From: Nostoc linckia z4
Lineage (GTDB): Bacteria; Cyanobacteriota; Cyanobacteriia; Cyanobacteriales; Nostocaceae
Assembly (NCBI RefSeq): GCF_002608075.1
Contig: NZ_LAHA01000023.1
Span: 82,243-146,242, forward strand
Direction of reading: 5' to 3'
DNA: 64,000 bases
Under the pieces are notes generated by a model that ran no database searches, was not told the DNA's origin, and saw only the letters and a list, made by a program, of their open reading frames with translations. Every line of letters starts with the position of its first letter. Within the stretch, counting starts at the first letter, position 1. Shown here one piece after another: positions 61,406 to 64,000 of this stretch. Both the position numbers and the translations under genes were made by a program.

Positions 61406-61620
61406 TCGGCTGCTCAATATCTCATTTGTTGACTGATACCAAAATTGGCATTGGAACAGCAAAATTTATTAAATATAGTGTTATTTGCCTGACAGAAATA
61501 ATGATTGCCTAAGCCAGAATACAAGGAAAACAGAGATATTCAACAAATTGGTGTTTGTTTATACTATTTCAATTTTTTGTAGTCGTTATACTCATGACTT
61601 AGGTTCTACCTGGGAATTAG

Positions 61621-61645
61621 GAAGTGGCTTTGCCACTTCTTTTTA
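61621..61645 (+). terminator. Perfect intrinsic terminator
   Basis: GAAGTGGC-TTT-GCCACTTC followed by TTTTTATTT: perfect 8-bp stem, 3-nt loop and T tail. It is 216 bp after the stop codon of the exported protein gene, so it either ends a long 3' UTR or a separate small transcript. Confidence 0.8.
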
Positions 61646-61784
61646 TTTATATCGTATGCCCAGGAAAAAATAAATTAAAAGTTAAAACTATTTGTTTCAA
61701 CTTTTAACTTTTATTTAGTGATTGAGCAATTTGCAACTAAATCAAGTATAATACCTAACTTTTCCAGCCAAATATCAAGCTTTT

Positions 61785-61862
61785 CACTCCTGAATTCTGA
61801 CTCCTGAATTCTGACTCCTGAATTCTGAATTCTGACTCCTGAATTCTGACTCCTGAATTCTG
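61785..61862 (-). repeat. Tandem CTGAATTCTGACTC repeat
   Basis: Six or so head-to-tail CTCCTGAATTCTGA units end at the stop codon of the Rieske gene. It is the same class as 42296-42404 in the opposite orientation. Confidence 0.85.
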
Positions 61863-61866
61863 ATAC

Positions 61867-62955
61867 TTAATCATTACTCATACTATCTCGCCATCTTTCG
61901 CGCTTGGCTTTGCTTTCATCATCGCGCGATCGCGTTTGTTCCCAAGTCCCCCAGAATCGAGCCTGTTGTTTTTCAACATGATTGATAAACTGCATAATTG
62001 AATAATCTGCTCTAATTGGGGTCTTCAAATCAAAGCGAATAGTTTGGACAACTTTGATGTCACCCATCAGAAAGTACTTACCTGCAATCTTAGTCAACCA
62101 CAACACAACTCGATTGGATAACCAACCAAAAATCCCCTTACGTTTTTTAACCATCAACAAAATTTGACCTTCAGCTTTTCCCCCTTCATTAAGGCGGACA
62201 GCAAACATCATGTGAACATGGAAAAAATCGGGGCCGAATGTCACAATGCCGATGCTACCGTACCAATAGCAAATACTATAAGTAATGGTATTTTTGTAAA
62301 AAAGACGGATGAGCTTGATGACAAATGAATTTTCTTTGAGGGGTGCAATGTTGGTGAAGATCATTGCATTTTCGTTGAGTTGGTGTCTTTCAAAGACAAC
62401 TTCTACAGGCAATCTGTGGACTGTATTGAGATGTTGAGCATCAATGGCATTAATCATCACCACATTGGGATGGCAATTCATGAAAAAGTGAGAATGAATG
62501 CTCACATCGCACTCTTTTTGTTCTAATTCTGGAACAAAAGGTAGCGGTTGTTGTGGTATTTCTCCAGTCCAAACCCAAATCATCCCGTATTTTTCAGCAG
62601 TGGGCCAAGATTGTAACTTCAAAGAAAGCGGCGTCTCTAAACATGGAATATCAACACACATTCCTTCAGCATCAAACTTCCAGTGATGGAAAAAACAACG
62701 TAGTGCATTTCCCTCTACTTTACCTTCAGCAAGGTGAGCGCCCATGTGCGGACAGTAGGCATCAAAAATCACTACTCTTTTGTCTTTTCCCCGATAAATC
62801 ACTAACTCCCTACCCAAAATCGTGACAGATTTTACTTCACCTACCAGCAGATTTGTAGAGGGTATTACCCAATACCATCCTTCAATAAAACGCTCTGGAT
62901 TATTAAAATTTTTAGGTTTACGGGTTGAATTAAAAGTCTGGGAATTGAGATTCAT
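61867..62955 (-). CDS. Rieske [2Fe-2S] oxygenase-type protein
   Basis: 362 residues. N-terminal Rieske domain: CPHMGAHL and CFFHHWKF give the Cys-x-His ... Cys-x2-His cluster ligands (residues ~67-90). The C-terminal part has NAIDAQHLNTVHRLPVE, with the Asp-x2-His-x4-His arrangement that holds mononuclear iron in Rieske oxygenases of the Tic55/PaO/KshA type. Cyanobacterial members oxidise pigments, lipids or sterol-like compounds; the substrate is unknown here. The gene is divergent from a MerR-family regulator with 204 bp between, so it may be its target. Confidence 0.9.
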   Translation of the reverse strand: MNLNSQTFNSTRKPKNFNNPERFIEGWYWVIPSTNLLVGEVKSVTILGRELVIYRGKDKRVVIFDAYCPHMGAHLAEGKVEGNALRCFFHHWKFDAEGMCVDIPCLETPLSLKLQSWPTAEKYGMIWVWTGEIPQQPLPFVPELEQKECDVSIHSHFFMNCHPNVVMINAIDAQHLNTVHRLPVEVVFERHQLNENAMIFTNIAPLKENSFVIKLIRLFYKNTITYSICYWYGSIGIVTFGPDFFHVHMMFAVRLNEGGKAEGQILLMVKKRKGIFGWLSNRVVLWLTKIAGKYFLMGDIKVVQTIRFDLKTPIRADYSIMQFINHVEKQQARFWGTWEQTRSRDDESKAKRERWRDSMSND

Positions 62956-63159
62956 TTTTATAGTTTCACTTGTAGTGAAGCGTTCGATCTACAAGTAACA
63001 TAGGAACTATAAACAAACAGTTACTTTCAGTACTACGACAAGGATTTACCCAATAAATGAAAAATTGCAGTCCAATGATGTTAGCGACAAACTACTAAAA
63101 TATTTAGCAATTTTATATTCAAATAATGTAATAATCATCACAAAAAAGGGAAAACTACC

Positions 63160-63579
63160 GTGTTAGCTCAAGATAACAAACTACTTTTAATCGGCCAGGT
63201 AACCAACTTAAGTAAAATTCCCATTCGCACAATTCGTTATTACGAAAGTTTAGGTTTAATCAAATCATCAAAGCGAACAGAAGGAGGCTTTCGCCAGTTT
63301 TCATTAGATGTGTTAACTCGTTTAGCTTTCATTAAAAGGGCACAAAACTTTGGTCTTAGCTTAGAAGAGATTGGAGATATTCTTCAAGTTTATGACCAAG
63401 GACAAGTACCTTGTGGTGAGATTCAAGAAAAGCTAGAACAAAAGCTTTTAGACATCGATCGCCAAATCGATCAGTTATTAACCTTACGCTCCGAAATCCA
63501 AGGATTGCTTTCGGGCTGGAAGAATTTAGAAGATCAGCAGGAGGATACAATTTGTCCCAACATCCAAAATCTGAGGTGA
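63160..63579 (+). CDS. MerR-family transcriptional regulator (metal/redox-sensing type)
   Basis: 139 residues from GTG 63160 with GGGAAA upstream. The N-terminal winged helix (IGQVTNLSKIPIRTIRYYESLGLI, EGGFRQFS) and dimer helix (EIQEKLEQKLLDIDRQIDQLLTLRSEIQGLLSGW) are those of the MerR family. Cysteines in VPCGEI and TICPNI lie where ZntR/CueR-type sensors bind metal (first at the start of the long helix, second in the C-terminal loop). Divergent from the Rieske gene; autoregulation and control of that gene are inference. Confidence 0.92.
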   Translation: MLAQDNKLLLIGQVTNLSKIPIRTIRYYESLGLIKSSKRTEGGFRQFSLDVLTRLAFIKRAQNFGLSLEEIGDILQVYDQGQVPCGEIQEKLEQKLLDIDRQIDQLLTLRSEIQGLLSGWKNLEDQQEDTICPNIQNLR

Positions 63580-63724
63580 GATGAGGAGATGGGGAGGTGG
63601 GGAGGTGGGGAGGTGTGGGGAGTGTGGGGAGAGAGGGGGGAAAGATTTCTTCACTATCCTCCCACACTTCCTGTTTGACAAATGACAAATGACAAATGAC
63701 AAATGACAAATGACAAATGACTAA
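63580..63724. repeat. GGGGAGGTG and GACAAAT tandem repeats
   Basis: GGGGAGGTGGGGAGGTGGGG repeats at ~63590-63625, and six copies of the heptamer GACAAAT at 63677-63720. Both are of the cyanobacterial short-tandem-repeat kind and separate the MerR gene from the convergent vipp1-like gene. Confidence 0.75.
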
Positions 63725-63758
63725 AAACGTAAAATCCCACAACCAATAGGCGTGGGAC
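63725..63758 (-). terminator. Terminator of the vipp1/pspA-like gene
   Basis: On the minus strand, AGTCCCACGCCTATTGGTTG then TGGGA pairs TCCCAC-GCC with GGT-GTGGGA around a short loop, then continues TTTTACGTTTTTAG. It is 27 bp past the stop codon. Confidence 0.7.
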
Positions 63759-63784
63759 TGGCTCAAGTAAGTTTTTTGGCAATT

Positions 63785-64000
63785 TTACATCTGATCCAAT
63801 TGCTTGCGTAGGGAATCCAACTCAGCATCAACCACATCATTAGACTTGGGAGCAGCGGTTTGTTGTTGGGTTGGTTGTTGGGGTGGTAGTTGGGGTTGAT
63901 TTTGTGGAGCGGCGGGTGGTAGCATTTGCGCCTTCAAAGCAGCTAATTCATCATCAACATCACTACCAGATTCCAACTGGGCAAATTGACTTTCTAAATC
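63785..64000 (-). CDS. Vipp1/PspA (IM30)-family protein, C-terminal part (gene runs off window)
   Basis: The frame is open to the window edge; only the last ~71 residues are visible. SQFAQLESGSDVDDELAALK is the usual end of the PspA/IM30 coiled coil. It is followed by a Pro/Gln-rich linker and a terminal helix VVDAELDSLRKQLDQM. Such an extra C-terminal helix distinguishes Vipp1 (thylakoid membrane maintenance) from PspA. Because the N-terminus is missing, the assignment is made from the tail only. Confidence 0.78.
   Translation of the reverse strand, partial: DLESQFAQLESGSDVDDELAALKAQMLPPAAPQNQPQLPPQQPTQQQTAAPKSNDVVDAELDSLRKQLDQM

Larger units (their letters stand above)
61406..61866. other. 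Intergenic region: isolated terminator and repeat
   Basis: No convincing gene: a 62-codon frame at 61485 overlaps a terminator-like hairpin and lacks a ribosome site. The region ends in a tandem GAATTCTGACTCCT repeat (own entry). Confidence 0.5.

Noticed and set aside
61485..61673. 62-codon frame
   Set aside because: No ribosome site, composition unlike neighbouring genes, and it runs through the perfect terminator at 61621-61645.
1..64000. Many GCGATCGC sites as possible regulatory elements
   Set aside because: They are HIP1 octamers scattered in genes and gaps alike, a known genome-wide feature of cyanobacteria, so no local function is claimed.

Overview
The window is chromosomal DNA from a filamentous cyanobacterium, most likely Nostocales (Nostoc/Calothrix/Tolypothrix type). 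The signs are abundant HIP1 octamers (GCGATCGC), long families of short tandem and inverted repeats between genes, a carboxysomal CcaA-type carbonic anhydrase, an Rcp1-like regulator, a candidate cyanobacteriochrome and a Vipp1/IM30-like protein. No transposase, integrase, rRNA or CRISPR array is visible.

Layout. 1-4 kb: a truncated gene, a ThiF/E1-like protein and an FHA-PAS-GAF-GGDEF-EAL c-di-GMP protein. 4.7-6.5 kb: a TpsB/FhaC outer-membrane transporter. 7-12 kb: a two-gene unit of a LOV-containing hybrid histidine kinase and a REC-GGDEF diguanylate cyclase, suggesting blue-light control of c-di-GMP. 12.7-18.8 kb: small conserved proteins, an orphan CIRCE-like operator, a GNAT acetyltransferase, an RcaC-like multidomain regulator and ccaA. 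19.5-30.5 kb: a cobalamin/metal uptake island. It has one cobalamin riboswitch before a DUF1636 gene, a Zur/Fur-like palindrome, a five-gene TonB receptor/ABC importer unit, and a convergent cbiMNQO cobalt transporter behind a second cobalamin riboswitch. 30.7-36.1 kb: a three-gene signalling unit of a kinase with a DXCF-type cyanobacteriochrome GAF domain, an Rcp1-like regulator and a hybrid kinase. 37-38.6 kb: hisG and an OmpR-type regulator.

38.9-45.6 kb holds a peptide-secretion locus: three small precursors with related double-glycine-type leaders around an HlyD adaptor and a C39-peptidase ABC exporter. 45.8-54.8 kb: an alpha/beta hydrolase, a thioredoxin-like protein, pyrH-frr, tRNA-Ser(CGA), a CapA-like protein, a MoCo-carrier-like protein, a second (exported) beta-carbonic anhydrase and a UbiD-family decarboxylase. 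55-64 kb: an SH3 protein, a gene remnant, a PD-(D/E)XK-like/TPR fusion, a His-rich Zn/Cd-type P-ATPase, a secreted hypothetical, a divergent Rieske oxygenase/MerR pair and the 3' end of a vipp1/pspA-like gene.

The gaps are full of non-autonomous repeats. I can define three inverted-repeat (MITE-like) families by their ends, two with apparent target duplications. There are also heptamer-type tandem repeats, and one kind has entered, in frame, the same loop of the ATP-binding domain of two different kinases.
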